The position numbers and the translations under genes are program-made. Source: Limnochordales bacterium (GTDB lineage: Bacteria; Bacillota; Limnochordia; Limnochordales; DUMU01). Taken from it: a stretch of 64,000 bases of DNA. Below, one piece after another: positions 44,901-52,762 of this stretch (its first letter is position 1; every line of letters starts with the position of its first letter). The stretch covers positions 246,134 to 310,133 of the forward strand of contig JADBKP010000003.1 in assembly GCA_014896315.1 (NCBI GenBank), written 5' to 3'. The notes beneath the pieces are model-generated. The model saw only the letters and a list, made by a program, of their open reading frames with translations. It was not told the origin of the DNA and searched no databases.

Positions 44901-45040
44901 ATGGGAAAGTCAGTTTGGGGGAGGTGTACCGTCCTCTGGTACCGCCCCTCCTTCCCCCCGGGTCGTCTTGCGCCCTTTCCTGTCGCTTCTGCTTGAACGG
45001 TTACCGGTCGTGCCTGGCTTGCCATGTTGACCTCGGACAT
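41903..45040 (-). CDS. ileS: Isoleucyl-tRNA synthetase
   Basis: Charges tRNA-Ile with isoleucine. 1045 residues. Class I signatures: HIGH region ([20 protein letters not shown]) and KMSKS ([17 protein letters not shown]). The C-terminus carries the zinc-binding pattern CARCWKW and CDRC of the bacterial type. Proofreading CP1 domain lies in the middle ([18 protein letters not shown]). The ATG at 45040 has AGGAGT upstream. The T-box leader upstream shows isoleucine-responsive control. Divided from divIVA by this leader, but in the same direction. Confidence 0.98.
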   Translation of the reverse strand: [1045 protein letters not shown]

Positions 45041-45079
45041 ACTCCTATCCCCTTTGCCAATACCTCTAATTTGCCTGGA

Positions 45080-45383
45080 AAAAATAAAACCCGTCCCCAT
45101 GGGACGGGATCATTCCCGCGGTACCACCCAGATTGCCCGCACCGCCGGAGTCGACATGGCACCTCCCGCTTTCTTTGCCATGCCCAACGTCGGACCACTC
45201 TTTAGCTTTAACGGGCTCGCCCGCCCCCGGCTACTTGCCGCACACCCTTTGCCGCTTTCGCCGGGAGAGCTCCAGGATGATCTTCGCCAGGCTTCTGGCC
45301 ACCGCGCTCCCACCTGCCGCGGCTCTCTTTAGGCCGACCGCCCGCTACTCTTCCCTTCATCGCCTCTGCTAATCGTGTATCGT
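45080..45383 (-). ncRNA. T-box riboswitch (isoleucine specifier) upstream of ileS
   Basis: A 5' leader between the divIVA stop and ileS. The universally conserved T-box GGGTGGTACCGCGG is at 45116-45129 (minus strand), followed by the intrinsic terminator CCCGTCCC-ATG-GGGACGGG with TTTTATTTTT at 45080-45108. Near the 5' end there is an AGAGTAG motif (45346-45352) and the AG-rich Stem I. The specifier region GAAGATCATCC has an ATC (Ile) codon at 45279-45281 (a second ATC follows). It reads uncharged tRNA-Ile and turns transcription of ileS on. Confidence 0.93.
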
Positions 45384-46052
45384 CTATTTTACCATTTGCT
45401 CATTGCCGGCGTCAATTGCCCACCGGGTGTCGGGTTGCTCACGCTGCTCCGTCTTTTCCCATAGCCTTTCCAGCGACAGTTCTTTTACTGCTTTTTCTAA
45501 TACTGATTCCTGCAGTACCAGCGATTGAACCAGCTCGGCTAGACTGGCCGCCAGCTGCTCGAGCCCCTTGCGGTAGCTTGCTCCCTCACGCAAGAGATCC
45601 AGCATAACCCCCTGCCACTGATGTATCGTGGCGGCCAGCTCCCTCCTGATCTCCTCCGCCCTGGTCTCAGCCCGGGCCAGCTGCAACTGGGCCTCGCTCT
45701 GGGCCTGCGCCTTGATGCGGCTGGCCTCCTCCTGGGCTTCCTGGATGATTCTCTCGGCCCGTTCACGCGCCGACTCAAGTAGCAGACGTGAATGGCGCTC
45801 GGCTCCGGCTTTCAACTCTGCGGCCAGTGCCTGCGTCTCCTCGAGCATCTCCTGTACTTTCGTTTCGTTCTGCCGGTAGACGCTGATCTGGTGGCGAAGA
45901 TGCTCGACCTCATCTTTGAGAGCCTTGTTCTCGTTAAACAGTGCCTCGTACTCGTTGACGACTCGTGCCAGGAAATCGTCAACTTCCTTCTCACTGTAGC
46001 CGCGGAACACCACATGAAACTCGGCTTCGTGAATATCACGGGGTGTTAACAT
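45384..46052 (-). CDS. divIVA: Cell-division/septation protein DivIVA
   Basis: Coiled-coil protein (222 residues) that marks curved membrane at poles and septa. N-terminal membrane-binding motif MLTPRDIHEAEFHVVFRGYSEKEVDDFLARVV is typical, then a long coiled coil (NEYEALFNENKALKDEVEHLRHQ to about residue 180). The ATG at 46052 has GGAGGG upstream. It sits between ylmH and ileS as in other Bacillota. Confidence 0.94.
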   Translation of the reverse strand: MLTPRDIHEAEFHVVFRGYSEKEVDDFLARVVNEYEALFNENKALKDEVEHLRHQISVYRQNETKVQEMLEETQALAAELKAGAERHSRLLLESARERAERIIQEAQEEASRIKAQAQSEAQLQLARAETRAEEIRRELAATIHQWQGVMLDLLREGASYRKGLEQLAASLAELVQSLVLQESVLEKAVKELSLERLWEKTEQREQPDTRWAIDAGNEQMVK

Positions 46053-46085
46053 GGGATAAGCCCTCCTGCATCCCTCGCCCTGCTG

Positions 46086-46886
46086 CTACAGGTATCGCAC
46101 CAGTCTGACTACAGTCCGCCCCTTCCTGGACGAACCCTCCAACGCCTCCACCACCACCCGTCCCCTCCCACGCAGGGAGATGGTGTCTCCTACTTTGACG
46201 GGATGCGCCGGATCGTCCTGCAGCTTCCAGTTTAGCTTCACCCTGGCCGTGCGGATCTCCCGAGCCATCCGGCTGCGAGAGAGGGCAAACCCTGCCGCCG
46301 CCACCGCATCGAGGCGGAGGGAGGCCACAAAGGCCCGTATCTCCTTACGGCGCTGGTTGGGCGGAGCAAGGGCTTCCACGTCGATGAGAGAGATCTGTAC
46401 CGGCCAACGCCCCGCCCGCCGCCACCGGGCCAGCACTTCCTCCACTGCCTCCGGCGCCACCACCAGCTGGCAGGATCGGCCATCCTCCTGCGGCAGCAAA
46501 TCCCCCAGCTTCTCCCCGGCAATGCCGGTCGCACGCAAGGCCGCCTCCCAGTCGACCTTCACCGTTCCCTGCCCGTCTTCTTCCAGACTGTCTTCCGCCT
46601 CGACGGCCAGCCTTGCCTCTACCGCAGCCAGGATGGAAGGAAGGTCCTCTTCCGGAAGATAGTCGGGGTAGATATGCAGCCGGCAGCGGGCCGCCCCGGC
46701 ATACCCGCCCTCCCAGCGGTGAAGCAGACCGGCAGCCCCATCAAGCAGCGCCTGGGCCAAAGGCCGGAACTCTGGCGCGATAAACCCGGTCGCCTGCGGC
46801 TCTTGCAAAGCTTCGGCCCGGCGCCGTGCCTCCTGTACCATCTCTGTTACGCGGCTCTCTTCGTCGCCAGTCACCAGCGCATCCAT
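46086..46886 (-). CDS. ylmH: YlmH-family RNA-binding protein with S4 domain
   Basis: 266-residue protein of the division cluster. The C-terminal S4 domain is recognisable (IRAFVASLRLDAVAAAGFALSRSRMAREIRTARVKLNWKLQDDPAHPVKVGDTISLRGRGRVVVEALEG). The N-terminal part has the YlmH-type fold (FIAPEFRPLAQALLDG, LHIYPDYLPEE). In Bacillus the homologue is linked to cell division and ribosome rescue. The ATG at 46886 has AGAGGA upstream; its start lies four bases after the ylmG stop, indicating co-transcription. Confidence 0.92.
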   Translation of the reverse strand: MDALVTGDEESRVTEMVQEARRRAEALQEPQATGFIAPEFRPLAQALLDGAAGLLHRWEGGYAGAARCRLHIYPDYLPEEDLPSILAAVEARLAVEAEDSLEEDGQGTVKVDWEAALRATGIAGEKLGDLLPQEDGRSCQLVVAPEAVEEVLARWRRAGRWPVQISLIDVEALAPPNQRRKEIRAFVASLRLDAVAAAGFALSRSRMAREIRTARVKLNWKLQDDPAHPVKVGDTISLRGRGRVVVEALEGSSRKGRTVVRLVRYL

Positions 46887-46890
46887 TCCT

Positions 46891-47181
46891 CTAGTAACCT
46901 CCGTTGGCCAGTCGCCACAGCAGGCTGGCTATCAGCGCCCACCCCTGGTCGAGCACCAGCAACGCCACCATCGGTGAGAAGTCGAGACCGCCGAGCGGCG
47001 GCAAAAATGAGCGGAAGATCCGCAAGTAGGGCTCGGTCATCACGTCCAGGGCTCGCACCACCGGATGGTACCAGTCCCGCACAAACCAGGAAAGCACGAT
47101 CCGAGCGACAATGAGCAGTTCATAGATGCGCACGATACTGGCACCCAGATTGATAAGGAACGCAACTAGATCGGCGTTCAT
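46891..47181 (-). CDS. ylmG: YggT-family membrane protein YlmG
   Basis: 96-residue protein with two membrane helices (residues 4-28 and 68-90). Family motifs: LIVARIVLSWFVRDWYHPVVRALDVMTEPYLRIFRSFLPPLGGLDFSPMVALLVLD, the diagnostic YggT signature. Involved with cell-division or membrane organisation in Bacillota. Located between proC and ylmH as usual. Confidence 0.93.
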   Translation of the reverse strand: MNADLVAFLINLGASIVRIYELLIVARIVLSWFVRDWYHPVVRALDVMTEPYLRIFRSFLPPLGGLDFSPMVALLVLDQGWALIASLLWRLANGGY

Positions 47182-47257
47182 CCTTCACCTCCGGTCTCCG
47201 CCCGATAGCCAGGCCGCATGCCTGACGCGCCACGGCCGCTACCGAACTGCGTTTCGG

Positions 47258-48139
47258 TCACGCTTTGCCCTCTGTCCGGGTCGCGGTGCGCAACGCCGCG
47301 GCGCGGGCCGATTGGGCCAGCTCCTGTGAACGGCGTGCTGCCTGGGTCACCGCCTCCCAAATAGCTCCCCTGACCCCCCTGCTCTCCAGCACCTGCAACC
47401 CGGCAGCCGTGGTTCCTGCAGGCGACATTACCGCCGCGCGCAAAACGGCTGGCGACTCTCCCGTTTCCAGTACCAGACGGGCTGCCCCGAGCAGGGTCTG
47501 CGCCGCCAGTTCTTCGGCGACCTGGCGCGGCAGGCCGGCTGCCACACCTCCGTCAGCCAGAGCCTCGAGAATCAGCAATGCATAAGCCGGTCCTGAGCCG
47601 CTCAACCCGGTGACGGCATGTAGCAGCGCTTCGGGCAGCCGCACTACTCGCCCTACGGAACGGAAGATCGCCTCAGCCACGGCCAGCTGTGCCGGGGTCA
47701 CCCAGCGGCCGGCGCTGATGGCGGTGGCCGATTCGCGTACCCGGTTGGCGATGTTCGGCATCGCCCGGACCACAGGCGTTCCCTGCGGTACGACCGCCTC
47801 CAGCGTCTCAAGCTCGACCCCGGCTGCCACCGAAATAACCAGCCTTTCGCGAGAGAGAACCGAAGCTATCTCGGCCAACACCCTCAAAACCACGTCAGGT
47901 TTGACCGCCAGCAGCACTACCTCGGCCTGCCCGGCCGCTTCCCGGTTGTCAGCAGTGGCGACCAGCCCGGGCAGCTGTGCTGCCGCCTCCCGCCGCGCCG
48001 GATCAGGATCGGCAACCACGATCCTGTCCGGTGTATAAACCCTCGCCTCGACCAGCCCCCGAACCATGGATAGGCCGAGTGCCCCGGCCCCGATCACAGC
48101 GAGGCGTCCCCCTGCAGTTTCCACGGTCATCCCAGCCAC
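47258..48139 (-). CDS. proC: Pyrroline-5-carboxylate reductase
   Basis: Last step of proline synthesis: reduces pyrroline-5-carboxylate with NADPH or NADH. 293 residues. NADP-binding N-terminus AVIGAGALGLSMVRGLVEARV, LLAVKPDVVLRVL, VISVAAGVELETLE, VVRAMPNIANRV, then GSGPAYALLILEALADGGVAAGLPR and SPAGTTAAGLQVLE, all normal proC motifs. The GTG at 48139 has GGGAGG upstream; an ATG nine bases inside is an alternative. Found between sepF and ylmG, a common order in Clostridia. Confidence 0.95.
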   Translation of the reverse strand: MAGMTVETAGGRLAVIGAGALGLSMVRGLVEARVYTPDRIVVADPDPARREAAAQLPGLVATADNREAAGQAEVVLLAVKPDVVLRVLAEIASVLSRERLVISVAAGVELETLEAVVPQGTPVVRAMPNIANRVRESATAISAGRWVTPAQLAVAEAIFRSVGRVVRLPEALLHAVTGLSGSGPAYALLILEALADGGVAAGLPRQVAEELAAQTLLGAARLVLETGESPAVLRAAVMSPAGTTAAGLQVLESRGVRGAIWEAVTQAARRSQELAQSARAAALRTATRTEGKA

Positions 48140-48205
48140 ACGTCAAAGCCTCCCGTCCTGCCTGACTTCACCCGGCTCAGCGGCCGCCCGCCGTCAGAAG
48201 CCCTG

Positions 48206-48841
48206 CTAGCCCCTGCGCCCGCCGTTGTCGCTCCGGCCGAGCCCGCCGGTACCGCCGGTACGCAGGCCCGGCGTCCCGGGAGTCTGCGCCTGCGGCCCTG
48301 AGGCCAGGAACTCCCGCAGCGTCAGCCTATCTCTATGTTCACTGGCGCTCTCTGCATCCAGGCTTCCGGCGGCCGCCGCCTGTTGGCGGCTCTGGCGCAA
48401 TTCGATGCGGGGGTCGGTCTCAATTGAAACATTGCTCGGAACAACCAGGAAGATACCCTCACCCACCCGCTGGATCTTCCCGTCCAGCGCGTAGGCCGTA
48501 CCGCTCAAGAAGTCCACTATCTTGCGAGCCAGGTCGCGGTCGACCCGGTCCAGGCAGACAACAACCGGACGCCGATTCTTCACATGATCGGCTACGGCCT
48601 GGACCTCTTCAAAAGTGAGCGGTTCTTGAACCACCAGCTTCTGCGGAAGCTGACCGGGAATGCTCACCAGTTGCCCCCGCTTTCCCTGACCCCAGCGGCG
48701 AGCGGTCTCTACCGCCTCCCGCGCTTCTCCCGGATCTACAGAAGGTTCCTGAACCTGAACCGGCTCCTCCCGCTCGTCTTCCTCTTCTTCCAGCTCTTCC
48801 CTGACGCCCAGGAAGCCGAGTATTTTATCCCAAAATCCCAT
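48206..48841 (-). CDS. sepF: Cell-division protein SepF
   Basis: 211-residue FtsZ-interacting protein that helps form the Z-ring. N-terminal amphipathic membrane anchor MGFWDKILGFLGV, an acidic linker (EELEEEEDEREE), then the conserved SepF domain ADHVKNRRPVVVCLDRVDRDLARKIVDFLSGTAYALDGKIQRVGEGIFLVVPSNVSI. A longer than usual C-terminal tail is Gly/Arg-rich and probably disordered. The ATG at 48841 is used; a GTG two codons upstream is in frame. Confidence 0.93.
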   Translation of the reverse strand: MGFWDKILGFLGVREELEEEEDEREEPVQVQEPSVDPGEAREAVETARRWGQGKRGQLVSIPGQLPQKLVVQEPLTFEEVQAVADHVKNRRPVVVCLDRVDRDLARKIVDFLSGTAYALDGKIQRVGEGIFLVVPSNVSIETDPRIELRQSRQQAAAAGSLDAESASEHRDRLTLREFLASGPQAQTPGTPGLRTGGTGGLGRSDNGGRRG

Positions 48842-48913
48842 CGCCACCGCCCTCTTCGTCCGGCAAGCATACTGTTTACTACCTTCTCTAGGAAAGAGGA
48901 ATTCCCTCCCGTT

Positions 48914-50191
48914 TTACAGCTGCCAACGTACCGCCCAGCCGGGATTGGTCACAACCCTTGCTCCCGCCGGCACACCCTCCACGGCCGCCAGTCCATCCTC
49001 GAGCCCCAACCAGGTAGCAAAAGGCCCGTCAGGTATGGGAGGAGCAGGCCGGTTGGTATCTGACTGACCGGCTCCGCCGGACAGGGCTACGAGCTGCCCA
49101 AGCCTCTTCAGCAGATGCATCCGTCTTTGCCAGGCTGCCCCCGCTGCGCCTGTGCTCCCCGGACTGACCTGCACCGCGGCCATTCTTTCGGTCCAGGCAG
49201 TATTCCCTGCCTCTGCTCGCGTGGCGGCTACCTGCGCCCGCTCGGACCAGACCGCCAGGAGCTTCACCGGTGTCCACAGCGGCCGCATCCCGCCCTGCGC
49301 CGGGCGCAGGAAAAGACCAAGCCGCCCGTGACGCACCCAGAGCGAGGAGAGCGGTACGACCCGGCCAGAACCGGTCACGGTTGTCACAAGCTTCACATCG
49401 ATCAGGCGAGTATCCAGCAAACTTTCGGGAAGCGAACTCAGGCGCAGCTGCACGACCACCTCTCCCCCGTCCACCGCGGGGGGACTCCAGCCCTGCACCC
49501 TCGCCTCAGCGGTGGCCATCGCCACCGATTGCGGTGAATCAGCCTCTCCCGGTGGATAAGCTACGACCGTGACTGAGCTTCCGGGCGGTGGCAACCACCC
49601 GGCAGCGGTTGCGGATAGCCAGGCGAAGAGCGTCGCACCGGCAGGTTGTACCAGCCGACCGATGGGGTCGCCGCCCCTGACCCAGGCCCCACTCTCCCGG
49701 CGAACCAGCAGTGCTCCGACAGAACCGCCCATCTGCGCCACTTGCGGGCGGTGGGGTGCCCGTTCGAGCTCGGAGGCAGCCCAGAGTGTTTCTTGCCCGT
49801 CCCAGGAGAAGCGGACGATCCCGGAACGGGGAGCAACCACCACGGTCTCCCCTACCGTCGCCACCGCCTGCTGCCCCAGCACCCACTCACCATCTTCCAC
49901 TTCCGGACGAAAGCGGCCGGCAAGGGGGGCACGCAGAACCTCTTCTTCTCTCAGTACCAGCCCTTCACCCAATCCCTCGGCCAGCAGGGGTGCCGGGCGG
50001 GCAGGTACGGTTCGCAGCAAGAGCGGGGCGATCCAGCCGGGCCACAGCCAGGCCAGGAGGGAGTAGCCAAGAACCAGCGACAGGCCCAGCACGATCCAGA
50101 TGCCGGGCTGCCACCCATCCCACCACCGGCGCCGGCGGTGCTCCGGAAAGTCCCGGTGCCCTCTGCGCCGCCGCCTGGAAGCCAGGTGCAC
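48914..50191 (-). CDS. HlyD-family membrane-associated protein
   Basis: 425-residue protein with a very basic head (RRRRRGHRDFPEHRRRRWWDG), one membrane helix (GIWIVLGLSLVLGYSLLAWLWPG) and a long beta-rich extracellular part typical of HlyD-type adaptor barrels (LLAEGLGEGLVLREEEVLRAPLAGRFRPEVEDGEWVLGQQAVATVGET), with helical stretches near the end. Such a protein just upstream of sepF is common in Clostridia. It is probably part of the division-linked operon; function unknown. Start GTG at 50191 is uncertain. Confidence 0.75.
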   Translation of the reverse strand: MHLASRRRRRGHRDFPEHRRRRWWDGWQPGIWIVLGLSLVLGYSLLAWLWPGWIAPLLLRTVPARPAPLLAEGLGEGLVLREEEVLRAPLAGRFRPEVEDGEWVLGQQAVATVGETVVVAPRSGIVRFSWDGQETLWAASELERAPHRPQVAQMGGSVGALLVRRESGAWVRGGDPIGRLVQPAGATLFAWLSATAAGWLPPPGSSVTVVAYPPGEADSPQSVAMATAEARVQGWSPPAVDGGEVVVQLRLSSLPESLLDTRLIDVKLVTTVTGSGRVVPLSSLWVRHGRLGLFLRPAQGGMRPLWTPVKLLAVWSERAQVAATRAEAGNTAWTERMAAVQVSPGSTGAAGAAWQRRMHLLKRLGQLVALSGGAGQSDTNRPAPPIPDGPFATWLGLEDGLAAVEGVPAGARVVTNPGWAVRWQL

Positions 50192-50217
50192 AATCCGCCC
50201 ATGCTCTGATATGGCCC

Positions 50218-50922
50218 TCAGCCTCCCAGATAAGCCCGGCGCACCTCGGGGTTGGCCGCCACCTCCTGCGCCGCCCCGGCCATTACCAGCTCGCCGCTTT
50301 GCAGAACGTAGGCGCGATGACCGATGCGTAGCGCCTGGTTGGCATTCTGTTCAACCAGCAGAATGGTGGTGCCGGCCTTGTTGATCTCCTGAATGACGCG
50401 GAAGATCTCGGCTACCAGCAGGGGGGCAAGCCCCATGGAAGGTTCATCCAGGAGCAAAAGGCGCGGTTTGGCCATCAATCCCCTGCCGATGGCCAGCATC
50501 TGCTGTTCGCCGCCGGAGAGCGTGCCGGCCAGTTGCCTCTCCCTCTCCTTCAACCGCGGAAAGAGGTGGTATACCATCTCCCGATCGGCCTCGATTCCCC
50601 GCCGGTCCCGGCGCAAATACGCCCCCAGATCGAGATTCTCCCGGACGGTCATGGTGGCAAAGATGCGGCGACCCTCCGGCACATGAACTATCCCCCGGGC
50701 CACGATGTCATCCGCCCGCAACCCGTGTATGGGCTTGCCGTCCCAGAGGATCTTGCCCGAGCGGGCCCGCACCAACCCGGATATGGCCCGAAGTGTAGTG
50801 CTCTTCCCTGCCCCGTTTGCCCCGATCAGAGTCACGATCTCGGCCGGCTCAACCACCAGAGAGATCCCTTTGAGGGCGTGGATGCCGCCGTAGTACACGT
50901 GCAGGTCTTGCAGCTCCAGCAT
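50218..50922 (-). CDS. livF: Branched-chain amino acid ABC transporter ATP-binding protein LivF
   Basis: Second ATPase of the LIV-type importer (234 residues). Walker A GANGAGKST, signature LSGGEQQMLAIGRGL, Walker B LLLLDEPSMGLAP, and switch region LLVEQNANQAL, which is specific to LivF. The start overlaps the livG stop (ATGA). Confidence 0.95.
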   Translation of the reverse strand: MLELQDLHVYYGGIHALKGISLVVEPAEIVTLIGANGAGKSTTLRAISGLVRARSGKILWDGKPIHGLRADDIVARGIVHVPEGRRIFATMTVRENLDLGAYLRRDRRGIEADREMVYHLFPRLKERERQLAGTLSGGEQQMLAIGRGLMAKPRLLLLDEPSMGLAPLLVAEIFRVIQEINKAGTTILLVEQNANQALRIGHRAYVLQSGELVMAGAAQEVAANPEVRRAYLGG

Positions 50923-51707
50923 CAGACCACCGCCTCCCCGCCCAGATACGCCTGGATCACCCTGGGATTAGACCGGATCTCCTCGGGTGAACCTTCGGCG
51001 ATGGTCTGGCCATAGTCCAGCACGATGATACGCGGGGCTATCTGCATTACGAGCCGCATGTCGTGTTCAATAAGGATAACCGTCAGGTTGAACTTCTCCT
51101 GTATCATGCGGATCAGCTGCGTGAGCTCGTCTGTCTCCTGCGGATTCATACCGGCCGCCGGTTCATCCAGAAGCAGCAGTACCGGACGGGTAGCCAGGGC
51201 GCGGGCGATCTCAAGCCGCCGCTGCTCACCGTAGGGTAGGGTGCGGGCCTTCTGCCGGGCTCTGTGCGCCAGGCCGACCAGTTCCAGTAGCTCGTAGCTC
51301 TCTTCGGTAATACGCTTCTCCTCGCGTCGAAAGCGCGGCAGACGCAGGATCGCCTCGGCCAGCGTCGCTTTCTGGCGAAGATGGGCAGCAATGCGGACGT
51401 TGTCCAGGGCATCCAGATCCCGAAAGAGCCGGATGTTCTGGAAGGTACGGGCAATACCGGCCCGAGCTATGCGGTGGGGTGGCCAGCCCGTAATATCCGT
51501 CTCCTTGAGCCGGATCAAACCGCGGGTTGGACGGTAGACACCGGTCAGGCAGTTGAAGATCGTGCTCTTTCCTGCTCCGTTCGGGCCGATCAGCGCCACG
51601 AGCTCACCCGGAGTCAGGCTCAGGTTAAAGTTGGCCACGGCTACCAACCCGCCGAAGGCCATGGTCAACCCCCGCACGTCCAGGAGCGGTACTGTCGGAT
51701 CTACCAT
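50922..51707 (-). CDS. livG: Branched-chain amino acid ABC transporter ATP-binding protein LivG
   Basis: First ATPase of the LIV-type importer (261 residues). Walker A GPNGAGKST, signature LPYGEQRRLEIARAL, Walker B LLLLDEPAAGMN, switch His in LIEHDMRLVM. It overlaps the livM gene by seven bases and livF by one, so the genes are translated as a unit. Confidence 0.95.
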   Translation of the reverse strand: MVDPTVPLLDVRGLTMAFGGLVAVANFNLSLTPGELVALIGPNGAGKSTIFNCLTGVYRPTRGLIRLKETDITGWPPHRIARAGIARTFQNIRLFRDLDALDNVRIAAHLRQKATLAEAILRLPRFRREEKRITEESYELLELVGLAHRARQKARTLPYGEQRRLEIARALATRPVLLLLDEPAAGMNPQETDELTQLIRMIQEKFNLTVILIEHDMRLVMQIAPRIIVLDYGQTIAEGSPEEIRSNPRVIQAYLGGEAVV

Positions 51708-52759
51708 TGCCCTGCCACCTCCCGCGGCGAACCTGTTGCGCCTGCTTTGTCCGGCATCGCTAATCCACCCCGGCCGCTGCCCCCGGGCTTCCCGGGTAGA
51801 CCACCTGGCCCGTTTGTTCTGTCACCCAAAAGCTGCCAGATCTCGACCTGCCCGAAGAGGCCGGACGGACGCAGGAGCATGACGAGGATGAGGAGAGCTG
51901 AATAGATCACCATCCGGTAGTCGGCAAAGCCGCGCAAGAACTCGGGCAGGGCAGTGAGCAAGACGGCAGCTACCACCGAACCGGAGAAACTGCCAAGCCC
52001 ACCCAGGACAACCATCATCAAGATCTCAATGGACTTGAGGATGCCAAACTGGGAAGGGTCGATGAAGAGCAGGTAGTGAGCAAAGAGCCCGCCGGCTACC
52101 CCGGCAAAGAAAGAGCCGATGGCGAAAGCAAGGACCTTGTAGTAAGTGGTGGGTACGCCTACCGTCTCGGCCGCGAACTCGTCCTCCCGTACCGCCAGCA
52201 ACGCCCGTCCCGGGCTGGACCGGATGAAGTTGGAAAGAACGAGGAGGGTGACCACCACCGCCCCCTCAACCCAGAAGAAATTGGTGTAGGGGGGCATACC
52301 GGAAAAACCGAAAGCTCCGCCGGTGATCGGCAGATTGACGATGATCACCCGGATGATCTCACCTAGGCCGAGCGTGGCGATGGCCAGGTAGTCACCCCTG
52401 AGCCGCAGGGTGGGGATACCCACACCCAGGCCGACCAGCGCCGCGGCAAGCCCCCCGGCTATGAGGGCAGGAAGGAAAGGCAGACTCCGCAGGGTTGTGA
52501 GAAGCGCGGAGACATAAGCGCCGATGGCCATGAAACCAGCGTGGCCTATGGCAAACTGGCCAGCAAATCCGTTGATCAGATTGAGGCTGGTGGCCAGAAT
52601 GATGTTGATTCCCATAACCGTGAGAATGCCAAGTATGTAGAAGTCGATTCGCCCCTGGTAGGCCCAAAGATTCACCGCAGCGAGCAGCAAGAGCCCCGCC
52701 CCCAGCAAGGCGAATCGCAGCCAGCGCCACCAGGTATTGTGCTTAGCGGATCTGTCCAT
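51701..52759 (-). CDS. livM: Branched-chain amino acid ABC transporter permease LivM
   Basis: Membrane permease (352 residues, about ten helices) of the LIV-type importer. Typical segments: ILTVMGINIILATSLNLINGFAGQFAIGHAGFMAIGAYVSA, PTLRLRGDYLAIATLGLGEIIRVII, and the C-terminal VLGGLGSFSGSVVAAVLLTALPEFL. The gene follows livH by three bases. Confidence 0.95.
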   Translation of the reverse strand: MDRSAKHNTWWRWLRFALLGAGLLLLAAVNLWAYQGRIDFYILGILTVMGINIILATSLNLINGFAGQFAIGHAGFMAIGAYVSALLTTLRSLPFLPALIAGGLAAALVGLGVGIPTLRLRGDYLAIATLGLGEIIRVIIVNLPITGGAFGFSGMPPYTNFFWVEGAVVVTLLVLSNFIRSSPGRALLAVREDEFAAETVGVPTTYYKVLAFAIGSFFAGVAGGLFAHYLLFIDPSQFGILKSIEILMMVVLGGLGSFSGSVVAAVLLTALPEFLRGFADYRMVIYSALLILVMLLRPSGLFGQVEIWQLLGDRTNGPGGLPGKPGGSGRGGLAMPDKAGATGSPREVAGQW

Positions 52760-52762
52760 GGT

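Noticed and set aside
45041-45100. N-terminal extension of ileS by 20 codons
   Set aside because: It reaches back into the T-box terminator region; the ribosome site is just before the ATG at 45040.
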